NCBI GenBank assembly: GCA_029061925.1
Contig: JAIDRE010000081.1
Span: 1-55,221 of the forward strand
Length of the DNA: 55,221 nucleotides
DNA from: Muribaculaceae bacterium
Lineage (GTDB): Bacteria > Bacteroidota > Bacteroidia > Bacteroidales > Muribaculaceae
Direction: 5' to 3'
Numbering within the stretch: the first letter of the stretch is position 1; each line of letters begins with the position of its first letter. The notes beneath the pieces were generated by a model. The model was not told the origin of the DNA. It did not search any database and saw nothing but the letters and a program-made list of their open reading frames with translations. A program made the position numbers and the translations under genes. Positions 36,119-44,783 of the stretch are shown here, in pieces.

Positions 36119-36940
36119 TTAATATTGCTCGTCTTTGTTGGGGAAATCGCCACTCTTGACATCGTCGATATAGCGACCGAGAGCATCATTGATTACCTGG
36201 GCAAGATTTGCGTAGCGACGAAGGAATTTGGGTGAAAATCCGGTGTTCAATCCGAGCATATCCTGGTAAACAAGAACCTGACCGTCACAGCCGTTACCTG
36301 CACCGATACCGATTGTCGGGATTGAGAGCGATTGGCTCACTTTGGTAGCAAGAGCTGCGGGAATCTTTTCAAGAACGACCGCAAAGCAACCTACTTCTTC
36401 AAGCATTTTTGCGTCTTCGATGAGTTTGGCAGCCTCAGCCTCCTCTTTTGCACGAACGGCGTATGTACCGAACTTATTGATTGACTGAGGAGTCAGACCG
36501 AGGTGCCCCATAACAGGGATTCCGGCAGAGATAATGCGTTCGATTGATTCGCGAATTTCAGAACCACCTTCGAGCTTAACAGCCTCGGCACCACTCTCTT
36601 TCATGATGCGGATAGCTGATGCGAGAGCCTCTTTTGAGTTTCCCTGATATGAACCGAAAGGAAGGTCGGTAACAACGAGAGCACGTTTAACACCCTTGAC
36701 AACGCTCTTGGTGTAATTGATCATCTCATCGAGAGTGATAGGGAGTGTTGTTGCATTACCAGCCATCACATTTGAGGCAGAGTCGCCAACGAGAATGGCA
36801 TCCATTCCTGCACCATCGACTATTGACGCCATAGTGTAGTCGTAGGCGGTTAACATTGCAATTTTCTCACCGCGTTGCTTCATTTCGATGAAACGACGGG
36901 TAGTAACTTTACGTTGATTGTCGGTTGTATTTGTAGACAT
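36119..36940 (-). CDS. panB: 3-methyl-2-oxobutanoate hydroxymethyltransferase
   Basis: First committed enzyme of pantothenate synthesis; adds a hydroxymethyl group from methylene-THF to ketoisovalerate to give ketopantoate. 273 aa. Conserved regions: [43 protein letters not shown] near 30-72, [13 protein letters not shown] near 96, [21 protein letters not shown] near 142 and [22 protein letters not shown] near 212. Start of a panB-lysO-lysO unit. Confidence 0.97.
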   Translation of the reverse strand: MSTNTTDNQRKVTTRRFIEMKQRGEKIAMLTAYDYTMASIVDGAGMDAILVGDSASNVMAGNATTLPITLDEMINYTKSVVKGVKRALVVTDLPFGSYQGNSKEALASAIRIMKESGAEAVKLEGGSEIRESIERIISAGIPVMGHLGLTPQSINKFGTYAVRAKEEAEAAKLIEDAKMLEEVGCFAVVLEKIPAALATKVSQSLSIPTIGIGAGNGCDGQVLVYQDMLGLNTGFSPKFLRRYANLAQVINDALGRYIDDVKSGDFPNKDEQY

Positions 36941-36993
36941 TTTAATGTAATAATTAAAACTGTTTTTGACGAGTGGTAGAAATTTTAACCGCG

Positions 36994-37001
36994 CAAAATT
37001 A
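36994..37001 (-). promoter_or_regulatory. Predicted -7 box of panB
   Basis: Minus-strand TAATTTTG, a full match 53 bases before the ATG. GTTG at 37025-37022 lies at a 20-base spacing and could be a -33 box with one mismatch. Confidence 0.55.
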
Positions 37002-37041
37002 CGTCAAATTGCCGATATGTGCAACTGAATCGGGATATATC

Positions 37042-39144
37042 TCAAAGTATTCGGCTGATAGTATCGTCGTTTGAACGCGAAGCACGCGTATTTATCTTTT
37101 TGGTGAAGATTGCATAACTGAGTTTTATCATAAGTCCACGTTGGTCGTTCGAACCATAAGTACCGTTTACAACATTTTTATATCTGAAAGTCATATTGTT
37201 ATAGTTGGCTCCATTCAACAGGTCGGAAAACGCCACATTTATCTGGAGTCTGTTTTTCAGAAATGAGGCCACCAGACCCACTGTCAAATTGTTAACGGGC
37301 TTTTGGGCGCATGTCAGGTAAGTGTTGTAACCCAGATAATCGAACGAAGTGAATACTCCGAGAAAGGACTTAATCATGTAACTGGCCTTAAGATTGCCAT
37401 TGAATGACACACGGTCGGCTTTTACTTCGTTCCCACGGAAAATATATTTTCCATGAGGTACGACCACCGCACCTTCGACATAAAGATTAAATCGCAAAAT
37501 AGTTTTTGAATAAGACAAGGCCACGCGCAGGCTGTTGGACGATTTAAAATTTATGTCACGATTGATCACGACATTGCTTTCGGTCAAATTCTGCTCCGAG
37601 ACATTGACTATCGGATTGGATGTATGGGAATATAAAGCGGAAAATGAAAAGTTGCGCCAGTTTATCTCGCCCGATAAAGCATCGGTCAACGCCGACTTCA
37701 CGTCGGGATTACCAATAGAATAGGTCAGCGAGTCATTATAGACAAGACCTGAATTTAATGATGCAAATCCCGGCTGTTCTATCGAGCGATTATATCTTAC
37801 AAAGAAAGAAGTACCGTTACTACCTGAGTATTTAAGCGAAACCAATGGGAAAAATGATGACAGATTTTGATTGTATGTACGTTTGCCACCGCCCGACAGT
37901 CCATTGACAATTTGACGATGGACAAATTGGTACCTGACACCTGCGTTTAACGTAAAACGGGCTATTTTGCGACTGAATGATACGTATGCCTGAGGATTGT
38001 ACTCCGTAACGGATGAGGTCGAGGCATATCCGCTTATATCTGAAGGCAGACTTTCATATCGCGATGTGGTATGATTGTTGACATAATTATATTTAAGACC
38101 AGAAATAATCGATATTTTCATTGGTAGCTGAGTCCCGAATTTCACGCTCGTGGTCGCCGTGTTATATTTGCTGCCCGAATATGACCCTATTGGTAAAAGA
38201 TTAAAGCCTTCCTGCGAATTTACAGAACCGCGGGACGTGTTATAACCATAATCTTGGATGATCTGGAATGACTTTTTACCACTCTTATAGTTATATTGAG
38301 CCGAAATATTATGAAGATTTGCCAACCGGTCGTCCGAATATACATAATCATTTTCCGATGTATTGTCAAGACCTGAATAATAGTCGATTCCGGTCATCCG
38401 TTGTTCACGGGTGTTATGCTGGTAATAATATTCTACTCCCAGTCGATGCTTCTTGCTGACCATATAGTCCAACGCCCATCTTACACGATGGGGAAGGTCT
38501 TTATTGTCGTCTGTGCGGCGCTGATTAAAAACCGAAGTATATGAGTCGTGATAAATATCGCGGAAATATGTCTCACGGTTTTGAAACCGGGCCACACCGC
38601 CCATATAGTTGAGAGTAGTAGTTATCTTACCAAATTGACCACCGACGTTCACGTTTGCAGCATTTGAATATTTGCATCGTATAGCCATATCGTCACCTAC
38701 CGAAAGAGTGAGGTAATCGTCAAGCGGTTTGTAAGGAACAATCTCGACCACCGGTCGGCCCGTCGCCGAGTAATTGATATCGGGGTTACGGTCAATCCTG
38801 ATTTCTTTGATTGTGTTGGCCTGAAGCATATCAAGAACTTTGTCAGGATTAATCTCATGTTCATTCATTATAAAAACAGGCTTACCGAGGCCGTTTACCT
38901 CGATTCCCGATGCTCCTTTGTGTAAACCGGGAGTATTTTCAAGAACCGATGACGCGTTTCCCATTTTTGATAATATCGTGCCACGCACTCTCACGACCGA
39001 AACCGAACCAATGTTTTTTACCTGAGGAAGAGTGGTCGAAACAACAACCTCTTTTAATGCGACAATACTGTCTGAAGTTTCTTTCTGAGCACTTAAAGAA
39101 TTTGAGACGAGACCGATTAAAGTCATTAAAAATAATTTTTTCAT
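37042..39144 (-). CDS. Outer-membrane beta-barrel protein, TonB receptor-like (OMP_b-brl_3 type)
   Basis: About 700-aa envelope protein. Signal peptide MKKLFLMTLIGLVSNSLSAQ, a plug-like region (about 20-130: VVVSTTLPQVKNIGSVSVVRVRG, SSVLENTPGLHKGASGIEVNGLGKPVFI), then a long series of beta strands. It lacks the carboxypeptidase-like N-terminal repeat common in this family. ATG 39144 is preferred to 39168 because the predicted transcription start falls between them. Ligand unknown. It follows a membrane-anchored HTH regulator and a WYL regulator on the same strand and has its own promoter with repeated upstream motifs, so regulated expression is likely. Confidence 0.85.
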   Translation of the reverse strand: MKKLFLMTLIGLVSNSLSAQKETSDSIVALKEVVVSTTLPQVKNIGSVSVVRVRGTILSKMGNASSVLENTPGLHKGASGIEVNGLGKPVFIMNEHEINPDKVLDMLQANTIKEIRIDRNPDINYSATGRPVVEIVPYKPLDDYLTLSVGDDMAIRCKYSNAANVNVGGQFGKITTTLNYMGGVARFQNRETYFRDIYHDSYTSVFNQRRTDDNKDLPHRVRWALDYMVSKKHRLGVEYYYQHNTREQRMTGIDYYSGLDNTSENDYVYSDDRLANLHNISAQYNYKSGKKSFQIIQDYGYNTSRGSVNSQEGFNLLPIGSYSGSKYNTATTSVKFGTQLPMKISIISGLKYNYVNNHTTSRYESLPSDISGYASTSSVTEYNPQAYVSFSRKIARFTLNAGVRYQFVHRQIVNGLSGGGKRTYNQNLSSFFPLVSLKYSGSNGTSFFVRYNRSIEQPGFASLNSGLVYNDSLTYSIGNPDVKSALTDALSGEINWRNFSFSALYSHTSNPIVNVSEQNLTESNVVINRDINFKSSNSLRVALSYSKTILRFNLYVEGAVVVPHGKYIFRGNEVKADRVSFNGNLKASYMIKSFLGVFTSFDYLGYNTYLTCAQKPVNNLTVGLVASFLKNRLQINVAFSDLLNGANYNNMTFRYKNVVNGTYGSNDQRGLMIKLSYAIFTKKINTRASRSNDDTISRIL

Positions 39145-39172
39145 TGTGTAGCTGTTTTTGTAATTCATGCTG

Positions 39173-39204
39173 CAAAATTAGGCACAACAACATAGCTACC
39201 CAAG
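39173..39204 (-). promoter_or_regulatory. Promoter of the outer-membrane protein gene
   Basis: Minus strand: CTTG (39204-39201, one mismatch to TTTG), 20-base spacer, TAATTTTG (39180-39173). The spacer holds the motif TAGCTATGT that recurs 43 bases upstream. Leader of about 22 bases before ATG 39144. Confidence 0.62.
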
Positions 39205-39284
39205 AAAATTAAACTTAGAATCATCCTCATTTACATAGCTAACACACTGATAATCAGCATGAGGAGCAGTTCAGAATTCCTCAT
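39190..39284. repeat. Repeated operator-like motifs upstream of the outer-membrane protein gene
   Basis: ACATAGCTA occurs at 39190-39198 (inside the promoter spacer) and at 39233-39241. TCCTCAT occurs at 39224-39230 and 39278-39284, with the inverted copy ATGAGGA at 39259-39265. The paired arrangement is what binding sites for a regulator would look like; the neighbouring WYL or membrane-HTH protein is an obvious candidate, but this is inference. Confidence 0.45.
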
Positions 39285-39300
39285 CTTGAAAATCAAGCAG

Positions 39301-40377
39301 TTACAGCGACATTTTAGACACAAAAAGCTCCCTATCGGGCGCCTCTGAAGCAAGAATGCGATCCTTGAGACGGCTCCGGCGATTATAAAAATTCTTAATT
39401 TTTATATCAGTGAAAATGCAGATAGCGCGAGGCGAAAAACCAGCATAAAGATATGTGAGAAAAATCAGGTCGTTCCGTGTCAAGTCGGGAATTTGTTCTT
39501 TTACCCGGGTCATTATATTATCGAGATAAGTATTAACAATTCCTTCAAGTTCAACAATGCTCTTGCTGTCTCTGAGTGCAAGGATGTGTTTCTCAACATC
39601 ATTATAAATCGTCAGCTTTACTTTTTCCGAACCGCTTTTTTCAAAAAACTCGTTACACAGCATGTTTAGTGTATCAAGTCGGCTGCCATACAAAGCGTCG
39701 ACACGCTGTTTAAGTTCAAAATTGAGTTCAGTTCGCTCGGCAATCAAAAATGAAAGATTTTCAATTTCCCTGCACTTTTGTACAAAACGCTGCCTTACAA
39801 TGACAAGGACAATCAACGAGATAAGCACTACCATAGTCAAAATTATCCCAAGGATAGTCCATGCCCGCCGGGTGTTTTGTGTAGAGGTCTCAAGTTGTTT
39901 CTCGTAATCATCTTGAAGCATATTGATGGTCTCAATCAATTCTCCTGCCCATGAAGTCCGGCATCTTACACTACCCCGGTCGGTGTAAAGTACCAACATA
40001 TCATCAGCAGTAAACCGGCTGGTGTAGGGAAACTCAACAACAATTTTCCAAATTGCTTTTTTACCCTCAACTTCATCTTTAACAGTTAGTGAAAACGGCT
40101 CTGACGGCTCAAGAACATCTCCACCGTTTATCCATTCAATTTTATAGATTGAAAATGGAGTGTTTGATGATATAATACTGAACTCAAGAGTTGTGTGGTC
40201 CTCGCTATTTGACACACCTTTAAATTTAATCTCCAGTTTATCGGTTGAAAAATCAACGATGCTGTCTATAACCGCATACGATGAAATATTTGTAGCGTTA
40301 CCCACCTTAAAAATCAAAAGCAGTAACAATACAAAAAACCGATGAAAGCGACAGGAATGTGAAGTCGTTGTTTTCAT
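39301..40377 (-). CDS. Membrane-anchored regulator with periplasmic domain and C-terminal HTH
   Basis: 358-aa protein from ATG 40377 (the frame reaches TTG 40392). Signal/anchor at about 12-28, an extracytoplasmic beta-rich domain (about 30-165), one transmembrane helix (about 170-192), a coiled coil (about 198-240), and a C-terminal domain with LTRNDLIFLTYLYAGFSPRAICIFTDIKIKNFYNRRSRLKDRI, which resembles the LuxR-like helix-turn-helix end of Bacteroidetes DUF6377-type regulators. Probably senses an envelope signal and acts at DNA from the membrane. It lies 11 bases behind the WYL gene and 156 bases ahead of the outer-membrane protein gene, its likely target. Confidence 0.75.
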   Translation of the reverse strand: MKTTTSHSCRFHRFFVLLLLLIFKVGNATNISSYAVIDSIVDFSTDKLEIKFKGVSNSEDHTTLEFSIISSNTPFSIYKIEWINGGDVLEPSEPFSLTVKDEVEGKKAIWKIVVEFPYTSRFTADDMLVLYTDRGSVRCRTSWAGELIETINMLQDDYEKQLETSTQNTRRAWTILGIILTMVVLISLIVLVIVRQRFVQKCREIENLSFLIAERTELNFELKQRVDALYGSRLDTLNMLCNEFFEKSGSEKVKLTIYNDVEKHILALRDSKSIVELEGIVNTYLDNIMTRVKEQIPDLTRNDLIFLTYLYAGFSPRAICIFTDIKIKNFYNRRSRLKDRILASEAPDRELFVSKMSL

Positions 40378-40388
40378 GTTGCAAATTA

Positions 40389-41324
40389 TCAATAAATTGT
40401 GGATTGGGGCTCGGAAGCGATGTTTTCAAGCTCATCATATCCCGCGAGGGTTTCGCGGAGTCGCTCGATCATTGTCAGGCGGAGGGAACGGGGTTCGACT
40501 ACAGTAATTTTTGGACCGTAGGAAAGTAACTCCTCGATAAAATCAGGGGTTATACGTATATCAAAGTGTAAAAGCGAGAATGAGTCGTAGATAGTTTCAC
40601 GTTGAGACTGATGCAGGGGCAACGCTCGGAAATATTTAGCCTGGCGCGGTTCGACACGAATCACGACATGCTCGACGGTTCCCATATTAAAAATAACGCC
40701 GAACGAGGCGCTACAATATGCCTCGGCATCAAAGTCGTCGGGCATTTTGAATGTCGTATCAAGCAATACGGCATCGGTCATTCGGTCGAGCGCATAGGTC
40801 TTAACCTTTGAGTCGGTGACATTTCGCCCGGTGATATACCATCGCTGGCGGAATATCTTCAGAAAGTATGGTTCGAGGACGATGTCGCGCGTCGGATTGG
40901 AACGGGTATAAGGATGATAGTCAAACTTAATTGCCCTGTTCATTTTCAAGGCATCGATCACGACATGAAGATAATCGCGAGCCGAGGGAACATCTTCAAG
41001 AAATATGCGGTCGGCGATGTCGCGTGCTCCTGAAAGAACATTACTCGTGGCGGTTGTATTTAACAGCCAATCGGTTACCGAGTCGTCTTTGTCGTCTTTA
41101 TTGTCGATATAGTATTCAAACGTTGCGGGATTGTATTCGATATTGACATTAAAGAGCTGTTGAACTGCCTGTCGGTAGTTGTAAAAGGTGCGTCGCGGAA
41201 GGGGGCGCCCGTTACCGAACGACGACTCAGCCCAACGGCGGTTCAGCTCACGACCGGTTATGCGTCCATATCGGCGGAGTGTATCCATCAGCCAAACATA
41301 TCGCGCAAAAAGGTCGTGAGCCAC
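40389..41324 (-). CDS. WYL-domain transcriptional regulator
   Basis: 311-aa regulator. N-terminal winged helix (RYVWLMDTLRRYGRITGRELNRRW, residues about 8-31, through about 65), a middle WYL domain (IKFDYHPYTRSNPTRDIVLEPYFLKIFRQRWYITGRNV, about 135-175), and a C-terminal WCX-like extension (about 215-300). WYL domains bind small ligands or nucleic-acid-derived signals. The start is GTG at 41324, which keeps the typical N-terminus. It follows the symporter by 19 bases and precedes the membrane regulator by 11. Confidence 0.88.
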   Translation of the reverse strand: MAHDLFARYVWLMDTLRRYGRITGRELNRRWAESSFGNGRPLPRRTFYNYRQAVQQLFNVNIEYNPATFEYYIDNKDDKDDSVTDWLLNTTATSNVLSGARDIADRIFLEDVPSARDYLHVVIDALKMNRAIKFDYHPYTRSNPTRDIVLEPYFLKIFRQRWYITGRNVTDSKVKTYALDRMTDAVLLDTTFKMPDDFDAEAYCSASFGVIFNMGTVEHVVIRVEPRQAKYFRALPLHQSQRETIYDSFSLLHFDIRITPDFIEELLSYGPKITVVEPRSLRLTMIERLRETLAGYDELENIASEPQSTIY

Positions 41325-41343
41325 GTTGGTATTTGTTTAGAGA

Positions 41344-42819
41344 TTATTCGGCAGCCTCGGCTTTGGGTGCGGGATTGTGGTTGATTGAAAGGAGCCACAA
41401 GCCGAGCATTGTCACGGCGGCATTGATGAGCAGGAGCTCAAAGCTGGTGTGATAGTCAAATGCTTCTCTCAATCCATACTGGATGCACCACGAGATGGCA
41501 GGAGCAGCCACGCAAACTACAGGAACGAGATAATCGCGCACGGGGCGTTTGTGCATCAAGCCGAACACGAACAGACCGAGGATAGGACCATAGGTGTATG
41601 AAGCGAGTGTATAAACCGCCGAGATAGCATCCTGGTCGCTGATGTAATAGAAACCGACGATAACGAGCCCCATGATAATAGACATTAAAACGTGAACACG
41701 TTTGCGTACTTTGGTCAAGTGTTCGTCTTTATATTTTTTCTGACCGTCAAGAATATCGACTGTAAATGAAGTTGTCAGCGAGGTCAAAGCCGAACCGGCA
41801 GCAGAATAAGCAGCGGCAATCAAACCGATGATAAAGAGGATGCCGACAATGATTGGCATATCGGGGTGTGATGCTACCATCGAGAAGATTTCATCGGTTT
41901 TCTGTGGAATTGCAATTCCTTTGCGGTCAAGGAAGATAACGAGCATTGTTCCGAGAACGAGGAAGAGCGCAACAACAAAGAACTGAAGCACACCGCTGAC
42001 AATCATGTTTTTCTGACTTTCGCGAGAGTCTTTACAAGCAAGGTTGCGTTGCATCATATCCTGGTCGAGACCGTTGGTGGCAATAGCCATGAAGATACCG
42101 GCAAGGAACTGTTTCCAGAAGTATGAACCCGATTTGGGGTCATCGAAGAAGAACATTCGTGAAGTGTGGTGAGCCTTAACCGCGCCAACCATCTCGCCCA
42201 TCGAGTAGCCGAGGTTGCGTGACAAGAAGTAGATGCAGAGGATTACCGACATAATCAAGCAGAAGCTCTTGAGCGTGTCGGTATAGATGAGTGTCTTCAC
42301 GCCACCCTGAACGGTGTATAGCCAAATCAAACCTATAGTGACAATCACATTAAGAATGAACGGAATATGGAGCGGTTCGCAAACGAGGGTTTGTAAAACC
42401 ACGCAAACCACAAAGAAACGAACGGCCGCACCGAGCATCTTTGATGCAAAGAAAAACCAAGCCCCGGTGCGGTAGGTTTTGCGGCCGAAGCGGTCTTCTA
42501 AGTAGCCATAGATTGAAACGAGATTTCGTTTATAGAAGATTGGCACAAGAACACCGGCAATCAAGAAATAGCCGACAATGAAACCGAGCACCATCTGAAG
42601 ATAGGCATATCCGTTATTGACAACCATACCGGGAACCGAAACAAAAGTTACGCCCGATATGGCGGCGCCGATCATTGCGAAGGCAACGAGAAGCCAGGGG
42701 GTGCGACGACCTCCCGAAAAGAATGTTGAGTTGTCGCTCTTGCGCGAAACAAAATAAGATATTGTGAGCAACAGGGCAAAGTAGCCTGCGATCGTCAATA
42801 TTACTACTATTGGAGTCAT
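41344..42819 (-). CDS. Sodium:solute symporter family protein
   Basis: SSS-family (LeuT-fold) transporter of 491 aa with about 13 transmembrane segments. N-terminal SRKSDNSTFFSGGRRTPWLLVAFAMIGAAISGVTFVSVPG is the usual SSS start; GLDQDMMQRNLACKDSRESQKNM near 255 and AAAYSAAGSALTSLTTSFTVDIL near 335 are family motifs, the latter with the Na2-site serines. Substrate not visible; sialic acid, sugars or amino acids are all handled by relatives. It follows thyA by 45 bases. Confidence 0.88.
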   Translation of the reverse strand: MTPIVVILTIAGYFALLLTISYFVSRKSDNSTFFSGGRRTPWLLVAFAMIGAAISGVTFVSVPGMVVNNGYAYLQMVLGFIVGYFLIAGVLVPIFYKRNLVSIYGYLEDRFGRKTYRTGAWFFFASKMLGAAVRFFVVCVVLQTLVCEPLHIPFILNVIVTIGLIWLYTVQGGVKTLIYTDTLKSFCLIMSVILCIYFLSRNLGYSMGEMVGAVKAHHTSRMFFFDDPKSGSYFWKQFLAGIFMAIATNGLDQDMMQRNLACKDSRESQKNMIVSGVLQFFVVALFLVLGTMLVIFLDRKGIAIPQKTDEIFSMVASHPDMPIIVGILFIIGLIAAAYSAAGSALTSLTTSFTVDILDGQKKYKDEHLTKVRKRVHVLMSIIMGLVIVGFYYISDQDAISAVYTLASYTYGPILGLFVFGLMHKRPVRDYLVPVVCVAAPAISWCIQYGLREAFDYHTSFELLLINAAVTMLGLWLLSINHNPAPKAEAAE

Positions 42820-42864
42820 GTGATACTAAGATTGATTGGTTTATAGAGTTGAAGTAGTGGAAAT

Positions 42865-43662
42865 TCAGACTGCCACCTGCCCGGGGATATGGGGTTGTGG
42901 GTTGTAATCTTCAAGTTTGAAATCTTCAAACTTGAAGTCGAAGATGCTCTTGACATCGGGATTAATGACCATACGGGGCAACTCGCCGGGAGTGCGCGAA
43001 AGCTGCAGGTTTACCTGGTCAAAGTGATTTTTATAGATATGTGTATCGCCGAGAGTGTGGATAAATTCACCCGGGTTCAAGCCTGTGACCTGTGCCATCA
43101 TCATGGTGAGCAATGCGTATGACGCGATGTTGAAGGGTACGCCGAGGAAGCAGTCGGCACTGCGCTGATAGAGCTGAAGGCTGAGCTTGCCGTCGGCAAC
43201 ATAGAACTGGAAAAATGCATGACATGGTGGCAAATTCATATTATCGAGATCTCCGACATTCCATGCGCTCACAATGATACGGCGCGATTCGGGGTTGTTT
43301 TTGATTGTTTCAACCGCCTGAGTTATCTGATCGATGAATCCTCCGTCATAATCGGGCCATGAACGCCACTGGTAGCCATAGATGTGTCCGAGGTCACCAG
43401 TGACAGGGTCTGCCCATTCGTTCCAGATGCGCACTCCGTGCTCCTGAAGGTAGTGCACGTTGGTGTCACCTTTTAAGAACCAAAGGAGTTCATAAATTAT
43501 AGACTTGAGATGGAGTTTTTTTGTTGTCAACAACGGAAACCCTTTTGAAAGGTCAAAACGCATCTGGTAGCCAAACACGCTTCGGGTACCGGTGCCGGTG
43601 CGGTCACCTTTGTCCACACCATTGTCCATTATATGGCGGAGTAAGTCGAGATATTGTTTCAT
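42865..43662 (-). CDS. thyA: Thymidylate synthase
   Basis: Methylates dUMP to dTMP with methylene-THF. 265 aa; N-terminus [19 protein letters not shown], catalytic Cys147 in [32 protein letters not shown] near 166 and the C-terminal PHIPGQVAV. No dihydrofolate reductase gene is adjacent, although ThyA needs one to recycle DHF; folA must be elsewhere. The promoter lies so close to the ATG that the message should have essentially no leader. Confidence 0.98.
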   Translation of the reverse strand: MKQYLDLLRHIMDNGVDKGDRTGTGTRSVFGYQMRFDLSKGFPLLTTKKLHLKSIIYELLWFLKGDTNVHYLQEHGVRIWNEWADPVTGDLGHIYGYQWRSWPDYDGGFIDQITQAVETIKNNPESRRIIVSAWNVGDLDNMNLPPCHAFFQFYVADGKLSLQLYQRSADCFLGVPFNIASYALLTMMMAQVTGLNPGEFIHTLGDTHIYKNHFDQVNLQLSRTPGELPRMVINPDVKSIFDFKFEDFKLEDYNPQPHIPGQVAV

Positions 43663-43666
43663 GCTT

Positions 43667-43697
43667 CAAAGTTAAGCCATTTTTTTTAATATTCAAG
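43667..43697 (-). promoter_or_regulatory. Promoter of thyA abutting the start codon
   Basis: Minus strand: CTTG (43697-43694), 19-base spacer, TAACTTTG (43674-43667). The -7 box ends 4 bases before the ATG at 43662, so transcription should begin at or within about two bases of the start codon. Confidence 0.65.
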
Positions 43698-43796
43698 ATA
43701 AGATAAAGTTTATTAAACAATTTTAAGAATAAGACAAGGCGCTTTGGTTGTTAAAATAAGGAAACCCTTTTATTTAGAATAACTAAATTTCAATAT

Positions 43797-44783
43797 ATGA
43801 ATACAAGTGAAAATTATACTGACGGAGGCAAACTGACAACCTCTCCGACCGACAAGAAAGGCGCATCGAGTGCCTTGATAGGCAATGCGTGTATAATGAT
43901 TGCAACAATATTTTGGGGCGTAAATGTAGCATTTACCAAAGCTCTAATCCCTGAATGGATGACCTCTGACGGTGTCACGGCTGTCCGTTTGATCGGTGGC
44001 GCAATTCTATTTTGGATTGTCTCATTATTTATTAAAGACCGCCCGATTGAACACAGCGACTGGCTGAAATTATTTGTCGGTGGTGCGGTCGGCTTGTTCG
44101 GGTTTATCTATCTTTTTGTACTGTCGCTCCGTTTCGGTAACGCAATTGACATCTCAATTATCATGACCCTACCACCTATCTTCGTGATATTGATGGAGGT
44201 TTTGTTTAGCAAACGACGTCCGTCATTGCTCGAATATTTAGGTATTGTGGTCTCGTTTGGCGGTGCGGTAATCATCATCGTATCTAAGGGTTCGAGTGGC
44301 GCTGAAGCCACCAACCGAATGCTTGGCGACTTACTCGGAATCGCGTCGGCAATCTGTTATGCGTTCTACCTTTACATTCTTGAGGGTCCTACAAAGAAAT
44401 ATAGACCCACCAACATGCTTCGCTGGGTATTCCTTTTTGCAGCCGTTCCGGCAATCTGCCTGGTTCCGGGTATGCAGGATATGCCTATCATGAAAACAAC
44501 TGAAGCCGCCCCCTGGCTTGAAATCGGATTTATTCTTTTCTGCCCGACATTTGCAGCTTATTTCCTCGTGCAACCTGCAATCAAAAATATCGGGTCGGAA
44601 CTGGTATCAATCTACCAGTATCTGTTGCCTGTGTTTGCAACTTTGACCGCAGTTATAATGGGCATCGAAAAACTTCATTGGGTACAGGTGCTCGCTATGG
44701 CAATTATCGTTGGAGGCATGTTGCTCACCAACCGTGGAAAGAATATTAAACCGAAGTCTTCAAACGCGGAAAGCGAAAAATGA
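43797..44783 (+). CDS. EamA/DMT-family transporter
   Basis: Drug/metabolite transporter superfamily protein of 328 aa with ten predicted helices in two EamA repeats (about 28-160 and 175-315). Repeat 1 has FWGVNVAFTKALIPEWMTSDGVTAVRLIGGAILFW; repeat 2 has GDLLGIASAICYAFYLYILEG and the end YQYLLPVFATLTAVIMGIEKLHWVQVLAMAIIVGGMLLT. A polar N-terminal tail of about 25 residues precedes helix 1. Substrate unknown; relatives move amino acids, nucleosides or metabolites. Divergent from thyA; its 3' end overlaps nhaC on the other strand by 38 bases. Confidence 0.88.
   Translation: MNTSENYTDGGKLTTSPTDKKGASSALIGNACIMIATIFWGVNVAFTKALIPEWMTSDGVTAVRLIGGAILFWIVSLFIKDRPIEHSDWLKLFVGGAVGLFGFIYLFVLSLRFGNAIDISIIMTLPPIFVILMEVLFSKRRPSLLEYLGIVVSFGGAVIIIVSKGSSGAEATNRMLGDLLGIASAICYAFYLYILEGPTKKYRPTNMLRWVFLFAAVPAICLVPGMQDMPIMKTTEAAPWLEIGFILFCPTFAAYFLVQPAIKNIGSELVSIYQYLLPVFATLTAVIMGIEKLHWVQVLAMAIIVGGMLLTNRGKNIKPKSSNAESEK

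Noticed and set aside
40597..40612. Possible second parS-like site (GTTTCACGTTGAGA)
   Set aside because: Only the left half matches; about six mismatches to the 16-base consensus.
43054..43062. Perfect DnaA box TGTGGATAA near the parS region
   Set aside because: It lies inside thyA codons, is isolated, and no cluster of boxes or AT-rich unwinding region accompanies it, so it does not mark an origin.
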